64,000 nt of DNA from Elusimicrobiota bacterium (GTDB lineage: Bacteria; Elusimicrobiota; Elusimicrobia; FEN-1173). The first letter of the stretch is position 1; every line of letters begins with the position of its first letter. Positions 62,012 through 64,000 of this stretch are shown here, piece after piece. The position numbers and the translations under genes were made by a program. The stretch spans positions 124,001 through 188,000 of the forward strand of contig JADKIY010000001.1 of the NCBI GenBank assembly GCA_016722575.1, read 5' to 3'. The notes below the pieces were generated by a model. The model saw only the letters and a program-made list of their open reading frames with translations. It ran no database searches and was not told the DNA's origin.

Positions 62012-63737
62012 TTAATTCATCCGCCGGGCGGGAATCCATCCCCGGACGGCGTTGATCAACCACACCCGATCGGCCCGCCGCCAATCGGATTTCCGCAACA
62101 CGCGCTCCTGAATCTTTCGTCGGCGGAGCAGGGCCGCCCGATACACCCCCGCCAAGAGGCCCGAGGACACCGGCGGCGTGAAGAACCGCCCGCCCTTTTC
62201 CAAAACCACGTTCGTCCGGGTTCCCTCGGTCAGTTCCCCCCGGTGGTTCCAACCCACCACTTCGTCCACGTCGGGGCGCCCCGCGGCCATGGCGTCGTAG
62301 GCCCCCCTCCGGGTGGTTTTGTGAAACAGGAACGGGTCGGCGTCGTCGACCGGCTTGACCGACAGGGCCACGCGCCAGGCGGCCGTCGCGGGCGGCAGCG
62401 GTTCGGACGAAACGTCCAGAAGTCCCTCCCGATTTAAAAGCAGGCGCGTTTTCCACACCCCCCGGGTCCGTCGACCCGCCGGGCCGGCCAACGCCCGATC
62501 AAAAGACTTTCGATCCACCGCAAACCCGAAACGCTTCGCGGAGTCCCGCAGCCGCCGCCAATGAAATTCCCTCAACGGGCAACGCCCCTCTTCCAGACGA
62601 AGGGATTCGATCAGTTGGAACTCCGGAACGCGAAGGAACTCCCCTTTGAGAAGGGATTCCCGCCATTCCCCGACGGCGGAGGAGCCCCAGGTCACCCCGG
62701 CGCCGACCCCGCAACGGGCCCGGCCCGTTTTCCCATTCAGGGCGATCGTCCGAATGGCCACGTTGAATTCCCCCGCTCCCGTCGGGTCGAATCAATCCGA
62801 TGGCGCCGGTGTAGAGGCCCCGGGGCGCGGTTTCCAACCGCCGGATGATTTCCATGGTCCGCCGCTTCGGCGCGCCCGTGACGGAGCCGCTGGGAAAGAG
62901 CGCGGCCAGGCACTGCCGCCAGGCGACGCCGGGGCCCAGGCGCCCCGCGACGGTCGACGTCAATTGATGCACGGTGGGATACTTTTCGACCCGGAAAAGG
63001 GAGCGGGCGTGAATCGTTCCCGGCCGGGCGACTTTGCCCAAATCGTTTCGAAGGAGATCAACGATCATGAGGTTTTCGGCCCGGTCCTTGGGGCTCCGCC
63101 CGAGACGGGCGCCGAGTTCGGCGTCCTCGGCGGGCCAACGCCCCCGGGGGGCGGACCCCTTCATGGGCCGGAGGACCACGCGGTTTCCCCGGAGCTCAAA
63201 AAACAACTCGGGGGAAAGACTGAGCCACTTCCACCGACCCCCGTCGATGAACGCGGCGTATCGGGCTCCCTGGGCCGGTCCCAGGGACCAAAACCAGCTT
63301 CGGGCGTCGCCGGAAAACCGGCATTCCAAGGGAAAGGTGTGATTGACCTGGTAGGTGTCTCCCCGGGCGATGAGGGTTTTGATGCGGGATATGGATCGAC
63401 GGTGGGCGTCCGCGTCCACCCCGGGCCGCCAGGGGGTGTGGGAAAATGGTTTTGGCCGGGGCCGGACCGCCGGGACGGGTTTGGAAAAGGAAGCGGCCCA
63501 GGCCAGGGGCTCCGGGCCCAACCGCCCCGCCGGAAGCTCGGGGTTCAACGTCGCGGCGGCTTCGTAAGCCAGGGCCAAGGCCACCCAGCGCCCGCGTTTT
63601 GATTCCGATTCGGCCCAGCCGAGAACGCCCTCCACTTCCGAGGGACGGCGCGCCCATCGTGTTCCCCGGGGATTTTGAAAGGAATAATTCCAACCGGGCC
63701 GCGCGCGATCGAAGGAAACAAAATCCACCCGGGACAT
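62012..63737 (-). CDS. pabB: Fused aminodeoxychorismate synthase component I / 4-amino-4-deoxychorismate lyase, frameshifted
   Basis: Two frames make one protein of about 574 residues. The first (63737 to about 62775) is chorismate-binding PabB: ISRIKTLIARGDTYQVNHTFP, SPKDRAENLMIVDLLRNDLG, FPSGSVTGAPKRRTMEII. It ends at GAIGLIRPDGSG. The second frame continues FNVAIRTIALNGKTGRARCG (end of PabB), then a class IV aminotransferase-fold lyase (LIESLRLEEG, LFHKTTRR with the PLP Lys, ELTEGTRTNVVLE). A run of five G on the coding strand (62772-62776) where four are expected shifts the frame. The enzyme makes p-aminobenzoate for folate. The single homopolymer indel suggests a sequence error. Confidence 0.87.
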
Positions 63738-63752
63738 GGGACCGCGCCGCGG

Positions 63753-64000
63753 CTACTTCGCGGAGGGAAAGGGGCTGGCGCCCGCGGCGCCGGAGGGGTA
63801 ATAGGGGCGTTCACCGGCCGTGTGGTCGGTGACGTCCCGAACATCGGAGAGCGCGGGGAGGCGATCCAAGAGCGTGCGGCGCACCCCGTGGGCCAGGGTC
63901 AACTGGGCCGCGCCGCACCCTTGGCAACCGCCCACAAACCGAATTCGCGCCACCCGGCCCTCCAACCCGTCCAGTTCCGCGCGACCGCCGTGGCCCGCCA
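63753..64000 (-). CDS. NifU C-terminal-domain protein (partial)
   Basis: The frame is open to the window edge, reading GHGGRAELDGLEGRVARIRFVGGCQGCGAAQL in pieces, then TLAHGVRRTLLDRLP. CxxC in GGCQGCG is the Fe-S binding pair of the NifU C-terminal/Nfu domain, which carries or delivers Fe-S clusters. The tail after about DVRDVTDHT adds a Pro/Gly-rich end. The N-terminus lies outside the window. It is 15 bp downstream from the pabBC start region, in the same direction. Confidence 0.85.
   Translation of the reverse strand, partial: AGHGGRAELDGLEGRVARIRFVGGCQGCGAAQLTLAHGVRRTLLDRLPALSDVRDVTDHTAGERPYYPSGAAGASPFPSAK

Overview
The window looks like one chromosomal segment of a high-GC, Gram-negative-type bacterium. 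It has TonB, TolC and RND envelope proteins, signal peptides, a lipoprotein, and a membrane pyrophosphatase. Two type IV pilin-like genes are scattered singly among unrelated genes, and many neighbouring genes overlap by exactly 4 bp. Single scattered pilin-like genes together with hppA would fit Elusimicrobiota or a related uncultured lineage, but this is inference and no marker gene in the window settles it.

Left flank (1-14.1 kb). A chemotaxis operon (cheA, cheW, start of an MCP) is followed by a pilin-like gene, hppA, and an unrecognised gene. A plus-strand operon then encodes an RRM protein, a WbpG/PseA-like PP-loop enzyme, an FAD-linked oxidase and an RND/MMPL lipid-type exporter split by one indel. 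A second pilin-like gene follows. Each pilin gene lies between an intact gene and a short decayed copy of that gene's end (cheA at 4.0 kb, the exporter at 13.9 kb).

Integrated island (about 14.1-43.5 kb). Its right edge is the 3' end of tRNA-Ala(CGC), beside a serine recombinase and an XRE repressor. A matching hairpin plus tRNA-end motif marks the left edge at about 14.1 kb. A third copy, inverted, lies at 41.65 kb. About 880 bp of non-coding sequence is repeated in inverted orientation just inside both ends. Cargo: a metal-efflux cassette (CDF, SEC-C protein, PII protein, CzcA, a minimal CzcB, CzcC); a secreted hydrolase-like protein with a lipoprotein; a three-gene helicase/nuclease module (AddA-like, AddB-like with four Fe-S cysteines, and a 1461-residue SF1 helicase with a C-terminal nuclease); a LysR regulator divergent from two tiny genes; a DUF1016-N/staphylococcal-nuclease fusion; and a decaying KAP NTPase. 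The 22-41 kb part is visibly less GC-rich than the flanks.

Right flank (43.5-64 kb). A P-type ATPase, a Crp/Fnr regulator and a quinol NO reductase lie together. A GT4 glycosyltransferase/PIG-L deacetylase pair and a DUF2892-TolC-RND efflux operon without an adaptor gene follow. A cobalamin riboswitch and terminator precede a btuF-btuC-btuD-btuB operon. The window ends with a fused pabB-pabC gene broken by a G-run indel and a partial NifU-C protein.

Several otherwise healthy genes carry one or two base indels (exporter, recombinase, the 40 kb secreted protein, pabBC). These could be assembly errors or real decay, so read the frameshift statements with that in mind.
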